This document shows, in pieces, positions 11,423-23,074 of a stretch of 64,000 nucleotides of DNA; within the stretch, counting starts at the first letter, position 1; every line of letters begins with the position of its first letter. Made by a program: the position numbers and the translations under genes. Source of the stretch: Chinchilla lanigera (lineage: Eukaryota > Chordata > Mammalia > Rodentia > Chinchillidae); NCBI RefSeq assembly GCF_000276665.1, contig NW_004955423.1, positions 1,933,910-1,997,909 of the forward strand, written 5' to 3'. The notes under the pieces are model-generated. The model was not told the origin of the DNA, did not search any database, and was given only the letters and a program-made list of their open reading frames with translations.

Positions 11423-11467
11423 CGCTTGCCAGGCAGGCGCTGTGCTGCTGAGCTAAATCCCCAGCCC
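11423..11467 (-). mobile_element. ID-like SINE, part after the gap
   Basis: cgcttgccaggcaggcgctg ... ctgagctaaatccccagccc is the antisense 5' half of an ID-like SINE. Confidence 0.9.
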
Positions 11468-12407
11468 TATTTTGTTTATTACAAAGATAAGCATATTGAC
11501 TTAACAAATTATATTAAAAGTTTCTGTGTGTTAAGCACATCTTTAAATTAGTCCTGCCTTTTTACAAATAATGGAAAGTTTTAAAACACTGTGAGTCTAC
11601 TCAAATCCAACTTTTGGTTCTTTTCTTGGTACCAAGTAACATTTACCTACTTTCGTTAAGTTTGCCCAGCAGATAACCTCTAGGGATGCCTCATATGGGC
11701 AAAACCCCAACCACTCTTGGCTTAAAAACACCCACTTAAAATTCTGTTCTGACATACAATGTAAGAGCTAGGTTTAAATCAGTGTACTGAGATCAGCATG
11801 TGCTTCTGACAGAGATGGAAAGGAAATGATAAAACCTTTACTATTAATTTCAAATATTATATTTTTTAATTATGTGAAATTACAATGGGGCTACTAGGTG
11901 TTGGAGTTTACCATAAAACTGTATATGCAATTTGTACTTTCCAGTTTCCTGAGTTGATTTGTTAGTACTTTCACAGTAGGTGATAGTTTGTGTGCCCAGT
12001 CCTAGCTAGCACACTTCTTTATGTTACTTAAGATTTTTCCCCCTGAGGTAGGTTGTTTAGTTTCTAGTATGAGAAACTTACTTAAATATGGAATATTTAT
12101 TTGTTTTTCTTTGAGGGCTTTAAGATACTTTTATTTTGAGAAAATAACTGTTTTATAAATCCATCTAGTCTTAACACTGATTTTCACAAAGTAAGGTAGG
12201 TAGAGCGTTTTGCTCCGCTTGCTATCTTGTCATGAGGGATTGTAAAATGCTGTTTAAAAAAACTTTCCCTTAAAGTTCTGAGAGATAATTCTTTGGTATC
12301 CAATTTCATTGTGTAGTTAAACTAGCTAGAGATATTTTTAAATATTGCCGTATCTAGAAGGATATCATGCAGCTCTCCCAAGACCAAATCATAGTAGGCT
12401 CTCAATT
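11468..12407. other. Unique intronic sequence
   Basis: No exon-like ORF, splice-bounded segment or recognised repeat seen. Confidence 0.5.
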
Positions 12408-12421
12408 AAGAATTAATGAAG

Positions 12422-12528
12422 GGGGGGGCTGGGGATTTAGCTCAGCGGCAAAAGCGCCTGCCTGGCAAGCGCAAGGTCGTGAGTTCGGTTCCCGGTACCG
12501 GAGAAAAAAAAAAAAAAAAAAAAAAAAA
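12422..12528 (+). mobile_element. ID-like SINE (young, intact pol III boxes)
   Basis: ggggctggggatttagctca then gcggcaaaagcgcctgcctg, ending in ttcggttcccggtaccggag plus 28 A. The A box tagctcagcgg and a B-box-like gttcggttccc are intact. Flanked by aagaattaatgaa at 12408-12420 and again from 12529. Confidence 0.95.
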
Positions 12529-12542
12529 AAGAATTAATGAAG

Positions 12543-12622
12543 GGGGCTGGGATGTAGCTCAGCAGCACACGTGCCTGCCTGGCAAGTGCAAGGTCCTCAG
12601 TTTGAATCCCAGTATCAAAAAA
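12543..12622 (+). mobile_element. ID-like SINE (older), sharing the same target site
   Basis: ggggctgggatgtagctcagcagc ... agtttgaatcccagtatcaaa; followed by aaagaattaaggaag, a third copy of the flanking target sequence. Confidence 0.9.
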
Positions 12623-12712
12623 AGAATTAAGGAAGATTGATATTATTTAAAAGTAGTTCATAGATATCTAACGTTCAGTTCTGGCTTTAGGTTTGTTTGA
12701 GCTTTGCATGTT

Positions 12713-12838
12713 TGTTGTTTTTGGTTTTTTGAGACAAGGTCTCACTAAGTAGCCCAGGCTGGCCTCAAATTCATGGCTATCCTCCTGACTCAGCTCCTTA
12801 GTGCTGCGGTTACAGGCATGCACCACCAAGCCCAGCAT
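12713..12838 (-). mobile_element. B1-type SINE
   Basis: tttttgagacaaggtctcac ... gtagcccaggctggcctcaaatt ... acaggcatgcaccaccaagcccag. Confidence 0.9.
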
Positions 12839-12959
12839 TACATTGAGGTTTTGCTTTCACACATGCCATTCTTCACTAAATGGAACCTGGATTCCTCAGA
12901 GAAATGGGTGATTCTAGGGCCGGGACAGGAAATATGAGGATAAGCTGGTAACCTCTTGT

Positions 12960-13850
12960 AATCCCATAAAGTAAAGAAGTGCTGAAAGAAATCAAAAAAC
13001 AATAACCCCACATTTTAGGGGCAAGTTAAAGGGACAGAAGGGTTCACTTAAAGGGCTCCCAGTGGCCAAAGATAGAAAAATTTGAGGGGGAAAAATATTT
13101 AAAGTAATAATGGACTTAGTCCACAGTTTAAAATAAGTATCTGTGAGTCCATGTGGATATAAATAATGATTGAATAATAAATGGGGAAAACAGACAAAAA
13201 TGTAGAATTCCAAATGATAGTTTTTAGACACCATCCTTAAAGAAGGGAAGTATCAATCTCTACTCACGTGTGCATTGCACATGGTGACTTCCCTCCCAAA
13301 GGCACTGTATGGAAGGTGCAGCGGCAGGTGGCTCAACCTTGCAGTGGAGAGACCTGACAGACACTGCCAGGTGTAATCAAGCTAGGTGATCGAGCCCAGA
13401 ATCAGCAGTCCTAAATCACATTAATCGTATGTATCTTTGATGTGCTGTGATGAAAGTGGCCCTTTACCTCTGTGATCTTCTTCCTAGTGACCTATATCAT
13501 AGCACAAGAATAATATAACACAGATTCCAGTGTGGAAATCCTATAAATACCTAAACAGTATGTCTCAAAGCAGTTATGGTCATGAAAAACAAGCAGTGTG
13601 AAAATCTGTCACAGCTAAAAGGAATCTAAAGAACATAACATCTAAATGTAATGTCCTTGGATAGAATCTTAGAACGGAAAAAGTGACAGGTTAGGAAAAA
13701 AGCTAACAAAAGAGGATTTTAATTAGTAATAATGTAACTATTGATTCATTAATTTTAACAAAGCATACTAATGTAAGATGTTAATAATTGAAAATAAATA
13801 CTAAGGTTTATTGTGGCTTAATTTTTCTGTAAATCTCAAATTAGTAAGTG
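12960..13850 (+). mobile_element. L1M-type 3' end (ancient LINE-1)
   Basis: Ordered phrases typical of old mammalian L1 3'UTR: gtggagagacctgacagacac, gtggccctttacctctgtgatcttc, catgaaaaacaagca, aaaatctgtcacagct, ctaaatgtaatgtccttggat and ttttctgtaaatct. It reads in the gene's sense direction. Confidence 0.65.
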
Positions 13851-14000
13851 TCTAGTGTAAAAGATAGTTTATATGACTTCATGGTTTTTAGGAATTCATG
13901 CAGTTATATAGAACATCAGATATTGGTCACAAAATTGACTTATTCCCAGGCAAAGTAGAATTTATAAGGAACATTTCTAGCTATAATTGCTAATCTTTTC

Positions 14001-14095
14001 TTTTTTTTTGTCTTTTCTTCCGGTACCAGGAATTGAACTCACAACCTTGCGCTTGCCAGGCAAGTGCTTTGCCGCTGAGCTAAATCCCCAGCTCT
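14001..14095 (-). mobile_element. ID-like SINE with TSD
   Basis: Antisense copy ttccggtaccaggaattgaa ... gccgctgagctaaatcccc. Flanking repeats tgctaatcttttc at 13988-14000 and 14097-14109. Confidence 0.93.
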
Positions 14096-14109
14096 CTGCT
14101 AATCTTTTC

Positions 14110-15190
14110 ATATGTGCTTTTTGCTGGCCCTATAAAGCATCACTAAAATACTGTGTGTGTTTCTTTTCTGAAGTGGAATTGAAATCTTAGCATTGAAAAA
14201 TGCTAGAAAAACATCTGATTTTTTTCTTCCTTGTATGCTTTTCAGAACACATTATCTTTTAAAGATTTTTATATGTACTGCTAATTTTTCTGGTTACTAA
14301 AAAGAATGTTCAAACCTTTGTGTCCAGAGCTTTAAATTACAGGAAACTATTTTCAAAACTTATCAGTAGTACGTGATATGAGTATGATTTGTTTTTAGAT
14401 GTTTCAAATGAGTCATCTTGAAGTCATGGAGAGGCTACCACTTACCACATATATCGTTCTGATTAATTTTTCTTGAGGCTAAGTACAAATCACTAATAAC
14501 TTACTAAAGCTTAGTGGTTGCTATTGATGTTTCATTATGGTATATTGATTAACTATGGTGATTACTTATCAACTGTCAGGGCTTTACTCAATCATTGGGT
14601 TTTCTTTTATCGTAATTTCATATGCAGTTTCAATTTGCTTGAGAGATTTTACTTCAGTATATGAATTGAAAATAACAAATTCGAGCTTAAAAATTGTGTC
14701 TGTGCTGCAATTTAGTTTGTTGGCCTGTGTGACCGTTAAACCTGGTTTCATAATGTAGCCTTGAAAAAGTGTTATTTAACCTTCAAAACAGTAAAGAGGT
14801 TGCTTTTTACATTGTCTCTAAAATGGTTTAAATTTACAAAAGAGAGCTTGGCTATTTCATTATGTATCATAATCTCTCTTTTTGTTAGATTTTTCATCTG
14901 TGGGTGTAACATAAAACATTTTTAAATGTAAACTTCACACTTGAATTTGAGACTAAGCAACCTGCATTGTGTCATGACCCTTCTAATACCACAAGCCTTC
15001 TGTAATACTACTCCCAGAGAAAAACCCACATCCTATGTATAACCTTAGATTTATTTTGAAATCTCTATGAAAAGAGCATAGGGATATTACTAATTGTTTC
15101 TGTTATTTCCTTTGAAGGTATCATGTCTATTTGTGAGTGATATTTCATTGTAATTGCCAGGATTAAAATATTAAGGTATATGAAGTTACT
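14110..15190. other. Unique intronic sequence
   Basis: AT-rich; the short ORF at 14555-14758 lacks splice context or recognisable domains. No repeat recognised. Confidence 0.5.
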
Positions 15191-15345
15191 ATTTTTTTAT
15201 TTTGTTTTTGAGACGGGATCTCATATGTAGGCTGGGCTGGCCTTGAACTCATTATACAGCTCAGGCTGGCCTCAAATTCTCAGTGATCCTCCTGCCTTAT
15301 CCTTCCAAGTGCTGGGATTCTGGGCGTGTGCCACTATGCCTGGTG
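15191..15345 (-). mobile_element. B1-type SINE
   Basis: Antisense: tttttgagacgggatctc ... ggctgggctggccttgaactc (duplicated segment) ... gtgccactatgcctgg. Confidence 0.9.
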
Positions 15346-15654
15346 GTTATTTCATACTCTGAAGTTAATGTATAAAACTGGTAATGAATTCTAAATTTCA
15401 GCTGGAAATCAGGTGGTTTGTTAATACCCGAGTAAAATTTACAAAAGAGAACCCAATAGTACTTCCCACAGTCAATACATACTCCTAATCTAAAAACAAT
15501 ATACTAGTAAACAAATGTAAATTTAAATAAGGCACCTTTTTTATGCTTTATTTAGTTTCTGTTTTATTTTTTTTCTATTTCAGATTCCCTTTGTATTCCT
15601 TATATAACTTTGTAAAATGAGCACATCGATCCTACACTATTTATAGTACAGTAT

Positions 15655-15808
15655 TTTATTTTTTTTGACATAGGGTCTCACTATGTAGTTCAGGATGACC
15701 TTGAACTCATTGTGTAGCCGAGGCTGATCTCTAATTCATGGCAATTCTCATGCCTCAGTCTCCCTTCCGAGTGCTAGGATTATAGGCATGGTCCACCATG
15801 TCCAACTT
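15655..15808 (-). mobile_element. B1-type SINE
   Basis: Antisense: gacatagggtctcactatg ... gtgtagccgaggctgatctc ... gtgctaggattataggcatgg. Confidence 0.85.
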
Positions 15809-15874
15809 GTTTTGGTTTTTTTATTGTGATTTTTGGTTCTGAAGATTAAACCCAAGTATGGTATTTCTTTTTAA

Positions 15875-16145
15875 ATTGATAACTGCTCATCAGTAGGAGA
15901 ATGGTTAAACTATGATGTATCCATACCTTGGAGGACTGCACATCTTTTAGAAAGAATAGAGACCTGCAAAATATACTAAGTGCAAAAAATAAAATTATGA
16001 ACAAAGAATATATATTTTCACTTACACATATTAAAAGGTATATAAAACTAGGTGTATTATGAGTATTTTTATAGATTAAGTATATATGCATATGTATTTA
16101 ATACATATAAAATATGTACATTTCTATAATATAAAATATGTGCAT
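15875..16145 (+). mobile_element. L1M-type 3' fragment grading into AT-rich sequence
   Basis: ctgctcatcagtaggagaatgg, taaactatgatgtatccatac and ctaagtgcaaaaaat follow the order of old L1 3' ends. The rest is low-complexity TA-rich. Confidence 0.5.
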
Positions 16146-16440
16146 TAATGTACATGTGTTTATATTAATGCATATTATTTAAATACATTTGAATATCTAT
16201 AGTGATCACCCTCAGAACTGTTGAAATATTCCATCTGGTGAGAATAAAGGGCTTGGTGCAAAAGGAGTAGAGGGTAGGAGCTCATTTTTATGAATTAAGT
16301 GGTTATCACTTTAATTTTTTTAATGTACTTGTATTTAAATAGCTTTCAAGATAATCATTGTTGAGAAAAAAATAAGATTAGAATTTTTAAATAATTACAG
16401 GCAGAAAACCGGCAAAGGCAACTTGGTAAATCTAGCAAAA

Positions 16441-16908
16441 GTGCCACTTTCCTTCTCTGGCCTTAAAGTTCATGCACTGTCTGGCTCCTGCCTGCTTCTC
16501 CAGTGTATCTTAAGTCACATTCTGTTTTGCAGGTTAGTTCTAGCAACACTGACCTTCTTTGCTATATTATTGCTCTTTCACCTACTGTATTAAGGCTTTT
16601 GTTCTTGCTCTTGCTTTTTCTTTCATTTGCAATTCTGAGCTCCGTGATCTGGTCATGGCTGCTGCTTTTTCATTTAAATCTTGGAGGTTTTTCCTGATCA
16701 TCTTTGTAAATAGACCCGTACTCAATTACACTGCTGTATCATCATGTCTTGCTTTCTTTATGACCTTCACCAGTGTCTGAAATTATATTCACTTTAAAAA
16801 TTAACTTTCATTTCCTCACATACACATACAAGAACTGTATCTTATATACTACTGTGTGCCAAGTACCTAGCATATAGCAGGTACTCAAAAAATAATTGCT
16901 GAATAAAT
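16441..16908 (+). mobile_element. LINE-2 3' end
   Basis: Ordered L2 signatures: ctgtctggctcctgcctgcttctc, catttaaatcttggaggttt, ctgatcatctttg, and the tail ccaagtacctagcatatagcaggtactcaa followed by gctgaataaa. Confidence 0.7.
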
Positions 16909-17700
16909 TATAGGAAGGAGAAGACAATCCTGGACACGCAAGTGATATATTCTATGCCGTAGAGCAGGTACAAGTTCTAAATATAAACAGCCTCCTGACT
17001 TAAAATTGTTCATGTTTATGATGGTGTGAAAGATATGCATGCAGTAGAAACCAGACTTTGAATCTTGATCTTGGGCTAGTGTTGTGTGGAATGAGACTTC
17101 CTAGCAATGGTGGGCAGTAACCGTGATGTGAGGCTGCCAGTCAGCCACGCAGTCACAAAGATGAACAGGCAGTACTCTAAAGTGTACTGTGTTACTAAGC
17201 TATGATTTTGCTAGGCTAGATCTATTAAACACAATTACGTTTTCAGTGAATTTGTTGAGATACAACCCTTTCATAAGTTGAAGAACATCTGTACTTTCTG
17301 TAAAAATTCATTTATTTAAATATTTGCTCCAGAAGTAGATTGAATCTGATCCCAGGAGAACCTGCACTAACAAAATAGTAGTTTTTTTTTTTAAAGTAAA
17401 AACTTTTTCACTGAAAGCCTGAGAGGAAAAGAAATATAACAATGCAATAAAGTTTAAAAGATAAACAACCAACAGAAGAAGCAATACTAGAGCAGAGTCC
17501 TCGCAATGCCTGTCTTCTAAACTCAGGTCTTTCCTCTCCTTTTTCAGCCTCCACACTTTGTAGGTAAATGGGGAAAATCCTAATAGAACTCAGTCCCAAC
17601 CATGGAGGGAGAGAAAATAAGTATGTAATTTTCTGACTGAGGAATGGTAGAAACTGCTGTAAGGAACAATCCAGTGAGAGAGCTGTGAAAGTGAATCCCC
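16909..17700. other. Unique intronic sequence
   Basis: No exon or repeat recognised; open frames on the minus strand at 17308-17764 cross a microsatellite and have no family resemblance. Confidence 0.45.
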
Positions 17701-17701
17701 C

Positions 17702-17704
<3 letters not shown>

Positions 17705-17740
<36 letters not shown>
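17705..17740. repeat. (CA)n microsatellite
   Basis: 18 CA units at the tail side of an antisense ID-like SINE. Confidence 0.97.
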
Positions 17741-17742
<2 letters not shown>

Positions 17743-17908
17743 AGATTAAACCTGGGCCCTTCACACTGAGCTACATCCTCAGCCCATTTTTTATCTTTTT
17801 GTGTTGACATAGAGTCTTGCTAAATTGCTTAGGCTGGGCTTGAATTTGCAATCCTTGCCTCAGCCTCACTGAGTACTGGGATTGCAAGCCTACGCCACCA
17901 TGCCCGAT
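17741..17908 (-). mobile_element. B1-dID-like SINE
   Basis: Antisense ID part (ggagattaaacctgggccct ... gagctacatcctcagccc), then antisense B1 part (gacatagagtcttgc ... ggctgggcttgaatttgcaat ... gccaccatgcccgat). Confidence 0.75.
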
Positions 17909-18865
17909 TCTGAATACCTTTCACTCCTAACTAAAGTGAACCTAGAGCAACACACTGTCTTTGAGAAACTATCTAGGTCCTAAAACCTAGATTTGGGGAT
18001 GTTGCCCCTAAGTAAGTGATTCAGGATACTTAACAAAATCTCAGAAGAGTAAACAGAATTCTTGCTTAGCCAGGTTTTTTCTTGTCCTGTGCTATTTCCT
18101 CCTCTGTAGAAAAGTGAGAACAAGCTTGTGTGTGGAAGGCAAAGGAAATAGATCTCTAGAACAGCAAAGATTTAGTATCAGCCTAGTCGTTAGAACATTT
18201 GGAATGTATGGACAGTTACCTGACCATGAACATTATGAAAATAGATGGAGTGGCAACTTGATTTATGTCATTATAACAAGGATCGAAATACTGTTTACAA
18301 AACAAAACATTCCAGTGAAGAAGAAAGTAATTCAAGGGTAAGAGGAATTATAATGGCTTCATACTATAAAGCAACATAAATTCAAGACAATTAAGAGCTC
18401 AAAAGATGATTAAATAATATAATCAAGTGAAAATGAAGATTTCTAAAGAAAAGTATTGAAGCCAAATTCATCATTGCAGAAATCACACACCCAAAAAGAA
18501 GTCTATTCAATAGATAATGCTAAAAGGCAAAATATTTATTGGAGGGAAGCTGAAGGTAATCATAGTGAATGCAGAGTAATAGCAACAAAGCATCTCTAGC
18601 TAATAGACATGAATGACCTACTTATTCTATAGAATATTTTTTCAGAGAGACAAATGATAAAAATAACAAGCCAATCAGTTCAGGCTTTTTGGTGAAAATA
18701 AAATGTGTCTCTTCTTACCAGCTCTGATCAGTGTCCAAGGACAATGTATTAAGTGAATTTGGAGGACAGAGGTGGAATAGAAGCTTTCTCCATCTTTTGC
18801 ACATATCACAATGACAGAGGCATTTATGTGTAATTAAAGTAATACTAGCTGCAGAGTTCTTTCTT
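17909..18865. other. Unique intronic sequence
   Basis: An ORF at 18114-18341 opens on the gene strand, but has no recognised domain, coding-like pattern or splice sites. Confidence 0.45.
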
Positions 18866-18867
18866 GT

Positions 18868-18975
18868 TTTCGTTTTATTTTTTTATTTTTACTGTTTTTT
18901 TTACAGTGCTGGGAATTGAACGTAGGGTCTTGCATATTCTTAGCACACTACTACTGAGCTATACTCCCAGCCCCA
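18868..18975 (-). mobile_element. Old ID-like SINE
   Basis: Antisense: T-rich, acagtgctgggaattgaac ... ctactgagctatactcccagcccc. Confidence 0.8.
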
Positions 18976-19021
18976 GAGAGCATTCTTTGGATCTTACAAG
19001 ATTTAAAAATTAAAAATGTTA

Positions 19022-19162
19022 GTTAGGCATGGTGGTGCATGCCTGTAACCTCAGCTCTTGGGAGGCTGAGGCAGGAGGACTGCTGTGAGTTGGGCTGTAT
19101 AGTGAATTCAAGACCGTCCTAACTACACAGCAAGACCTTATCTCAAAAAACAGAAAACCCGT
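19022..19162 (+). mobile_element. B1-type SINE
   Basis: gttaggcatggtggtgcatgcctgtaacc ... gaggctgaggcaggagg ... aagaccttatctcaaaa. Confidence 0.9.
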
Positions 19163-19799
19163 AACTACCAATAATTTTTTTACCTTTTATGAAACATTTA
19201 ATATATAAAAAATAACGTATTTACCAGGCTACTATATAGAAGGCTGTATTCTATATGTTACTGTGTGCTGTCTTTGACTTGAGATATTTAAGCTTCTGTG
19301 CCCGTCTTTTACATTTATTCTTTTAATCAGATTAACCTATTAGGTTATCGTGTTGCCTATTTGATTTGAAAAAAAAAAATAAAAAATAAAAATAATACTT
19401 TATTTACACTTTCGTTGAAGCAGAAAATTTTTCACTTTTAGCCTGAACAGTGCACAACCTATAGATTTAGACTCTTCAAAAAAGTTAGAAGTGTCAAGAA
19501 AAATTTAAAAATGCAGAGGAACTATTGTAGATTAGAACAGGCTAATGTGATTTTAACCACATATTAAGCATGAGCCTTGTTTTGAATCTAGAGAGTAATA
19601 AAACATTTTGAGTCCTTTGGGTAAACTTGAATAGGAACTATATGTTCAATGATATTATGGAATTACTGTTACCTTTAGGTATTACAATGGCATTTGGTTA
19701 TGTAGGACAGTTCCTTATTCTTAGAAAGTATCTGCTGAAGTATATAGACTTAAAATTAAATTGTCTTGATATCTGCAGTTTGTGTTCAGATGGTTCAGA

Positions 19800-19985
19800 A
19801 AAGATGGATGTGCATAAATATATATGTAGAGAAAGGATGAAAGATAATGTGGCAAAATAATAATTGATGAATATAGAATATAGCTGAAGGGTGTACATAT
19901 AGTTGTCATTGTACTGTGGATATTATTTCAGCTCTTCTGTAGACTTGAAAATTTTGAAAACTAAAAAGGTAGAAATTTAATAAGA
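19800..19985 (+). mobile_element. L1M-type 3' end fragment
   Basis: gaatatagctgaagggtgtacata ... attgtactgtggatattatttcagctcttctgtagac matches the layout of old L1 3' ends; diverged. Confidence 0.4.
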
Positions 19986-21660
19986 TGTAAATGAAAGACG
20001 AGATGCTTTTATATTTGCCTTCCTAGTTCAGGGCATTTTCTTCTACCTCAGCTGTTGCACCTGGTACACTAACTGGTTAAATTCTCAATACTACCAAAAA
20101 CTTTTAGGCACATTGCCTGATTGTATAGTATTTAAAAGCCTATGGTTTGAAATGCAGCTTTTAAAATCAGCTATCTTCCTGTCTAAGGAAGTGTCCTTCC
20201 TGTGGCAAGATAGGGTAAGTTACAACCAGCATTGAAAACATAGATAAAGAAACAAACAATAATGGCCTTTTAGGCTTGTTCATTACAGTTCTTTTCAAAA
20301 AATTATCCTGGCTAAGTTTGTTCATTTAAATAAGTCTGAGGTTCTTGTCCTTCCTTTCTCATACCTCATTTTTTTTTTTTTATTCTGTATTACTAACCCC
20401 CACTTTACTTCTAAACTCTTCTTCACAGCAACTTAATGTCGTATTCATCTTGGTTCTACTGCACTGTCACATGCAAAACACATTGCTTAGAATGACAGAG
20501 AAAACTTTTCTCATTTCTCTTTAATCTTCAAGAATCCTTTAAATTACTTTTAAAATGATGTGTTGGGTTGCAGTAGATGTAGGTGAAAGTACCTCTGAAT
20601 AAAATACCTACTTTCCAGTCTACCTCATATACTACCTTGTACAGACTGTACAATACATATTCATTTTGTATTTTCCTGTGGACCACAACATTTATTGATT
20701 TTTCAATAAGTTGCAACAGCATATGTGACATATGTATCCTGGGCATATTCTCTTCCTCATGCTTGTGGGCATATCTCTTCATCATGCTTTCTCTGATTAC
20801 AGCTTTTCATGTTGTGGGAATAAAATAGTTGTATGTATAATGCAAAGGTTATTAACAAATAGCCCATGGAGTTGACTGCCAGACTCACTGCTCTTAGTGA
20901 AATAGTCCTCCACACATATTTGTGTATGATACTAGAAAGCATAGCTTTTGTAGTATGTCAGCCCATTACCGAATAGATTGAAGAATTGGAATCTTTCACT
21001 CACTTATGTTCATATCTCTTCACAGATACTGATTCTTTTAAATGTTTTAAGATTACTTTGCTGGTCCCTAGATCTTTGGTGTTTTTTCATTCTTAAAGGC
21101 AGTTATCTTAGTTTTTAGTCATCAGGGTCATAGGCATGGAATTTTCTCAGATCCTAAACATTTTGTTCAGTTCCTCCACTATATTACCAAACTTTAGAAT
21201 AATATTTCTGGTTGAGAGCTGGGTTAACCAAGAAAGGGGTTTGAGTTCAAACTTGAGCTAATATCTGTAGACAGGGAACTGACCAGCTGAAACTAACATG
21301 GAAGTACTGTGAAGTGAAACTGATAGCAGAATTGAAAGGCAGTAAATTAAAGACTCCAGATTGTTTTCCTCTAGTTTTGTTTTAAAATGTATTTTCTTGG
21401 AAATGTAAGACTATTTGTAAATATGTTTGAATTTTAGTCATATCACACTTACCATGATGATGGTAGTAGAAACAAATATTCATCTCATTTTTCACATGTT
21501 AAAGTATACTAAAATCTATAAACTGGAAAAATAATTATTTGAGATTTTTAGGAAACAGGACAAGATTGTCCTATTAAGAATTTAATAATAATGGGATATT
21601 ATTATGCATATGAATGGCATATAAATAGAATTTTGAATTAGTGTTTTAAAGTTGTTAATT
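19986..21660. other. Unique intronic sequence
   Basis: No SINE, LINE or exon recognised in about 1.7 kb. Confidence 0.5.
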
Positions 21661-21669
21661 TTCAAAGCT

Positions 21670-21885
21670 AATTGAAACCAGTGCCTTTCAAGCTGGGTCT
21701 ACACACTGGCTATGTCAGACTCACACCTGTTGTATTTTTCAAAGTACATGATTTCAAGTCCCATTCCCAGATATTAAGAGTGCAGTAGGTCAGGAGTAGG
21801 TTCTGTTAACCTATGTTATAAAATTCCCAAAGTGATACTTCTCTGTAATCATCTTGGGGAATCAGTGTTTCAGATATTTCCTAGA
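21670..21885 (+). mobile_element. MER5-like hAT remnant
   Basis: tttcaagtcccattcccagatatta, gtaggtcaggagtaggttctgttaacc and attcccaaagtgatac follow the MER5 order; diverged. Confidence 0.45.
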
Positions 21886-22173
21886 TTATATTGTCCATAT
21901 TATTGTATTCACTTAACCATATTTTAAAAACATGTATTAAAGTAGTATATTTTTATTGCAGATAACAGAAAATCCTGTTAAACTGGCTTAAATAATGGAG
22001 AGGAGTTATTGCCTCATGTCACTAAGAAGTCTAGATGTATAATGTGCTTCAGGAAAAGTTTGGTTTGGGCTCCAACTTGCCATTAACCATGATTCCATAG
22101 ATTCTATCCTCTTTGTCAGTTCTACCCTCATTGTGTTAAGATGGCTAACAGATGAATTTTATATCCATATACA

Positions 22174-22303
22174 AGCTGAATATTCCTTACCCAGAATCAC
22201 ATAAGGTCAGGGGTGGAATTTTCCACTTGTGGCACCATGCACCGTTCAAAAAATTTCAGATTAATGAGCATTTAAAATTTTCAGATTAAGGAAGCTCAAC
22301 CTA
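22174..22303. mobile_element. Mariner-derived MITE remnant (MARNA-like), short copy
   Basis: Ends form an imperfect inverted repeat: agctgaatattccttaccc against the reverse complement of the right end, aggttgagcttccttaatc. The interior has atttcagattaatgagcattt. Confidence 0.5.
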
Positions 22304-22589
22304 TGTGACTAAATCATTTAAATTGAGACTTTGTTAAAACAATATAATTTTAGAGGAGGCTGAGTGACATTTCATTTTATATTTTGCAGTATGTTTTGTA
22401 GTTACTTCCTGTCCTGCATTATGTAATGTCAGTTGGACTGAAATTGTCCTATTGCTAAGGTCTAAGGCCCTCTAAATCAAACATACCTGGTTTTCAGTCA
22501 TAGGTGCAGTGGTTGCGTTAAATAGTGTGACCTTTGAAATTTTGCTGGAAGTTATAGGGTATGGCTTCTTATTCTGGACGTTATGATAT

Positions 22590-22876
22590 GGATTGAGCAT
22601 CTCTGATGTGAAAAATCCAAAATATGGAATTTTTAAAAATCTTAACAACACTACAAGTAAAAAATTCAACACCTGACCTTATGTGACAGACTGTAGTCAA
22701 GTACAGGTGCACCAAAAATATTGTATAAAATTACTTTCAGCCAATGTGAATGAGAAGTACATAAAACATAAGCATCTTGTTTAGACTTGCATTCCACCTC
22801 CAGTATGTCTCAGTGTGTTTATGCAAATATTCCAAAATACAAAAATTTTTTGAATTCTAAAACACTTCTGGTTTTA
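22590..22876. mobile_element. Mariner-derived remnant (MARNA-like), longer copy
   Basis: Starts gattgagcatctctgatgtg, has ggtgcaccaaaaatattgta and ends tgcaaatattccaaaatac ... ctaaaacacttctggt. It is the same family as the short copy 290 bp upstream, and the far terminal repeat is lost. Confidence 0.5.
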
Positions 22877-23074
22877 ATTTTTTTAGAGAAGGGGTATTTA
22901 ATCTGTATTACTTTTCACTTTAAATTTCTAATAAATTGTAAAGAAAGTAATATTTATTCTTAAACAAAAGGTAGAATCACTAAGATGACTTTGGAAGACA
23001 TACATCTTTCATATAAGTTAATGAAGTACTAAGTGGGCCAGTGCTTAGTTTTTAACAGATAGTGGAGGATGAAT

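Noticed and set aside
10381..11551. Very long ORFs across 10.4-11.5 kb on both strands
   Set aside because: They run through 865 undetermined bases flanked by SINE sequence; there is no coding evidence.
12422..12500. tRNA gene suggested by A and B boxes
   Set aside because: Identical boxes recur in many copies with A tails and TSDs; these are ID-like SINEs, not tRNA genes.
16401..16425. Small splice-bounded segment (acag|gcagaaaaccggc...acttg|gtaaat)
   Set aside because: 25 nt, frame-breaking, weak donor, and next to an L2; nothing links it to EVI5.
18114..18341. 75-residue ORF on the gene strand
   Set aside because: No recognised domain and no acceptor/donor pair that would fit EVI5 phase 0 coiled-coil exons.
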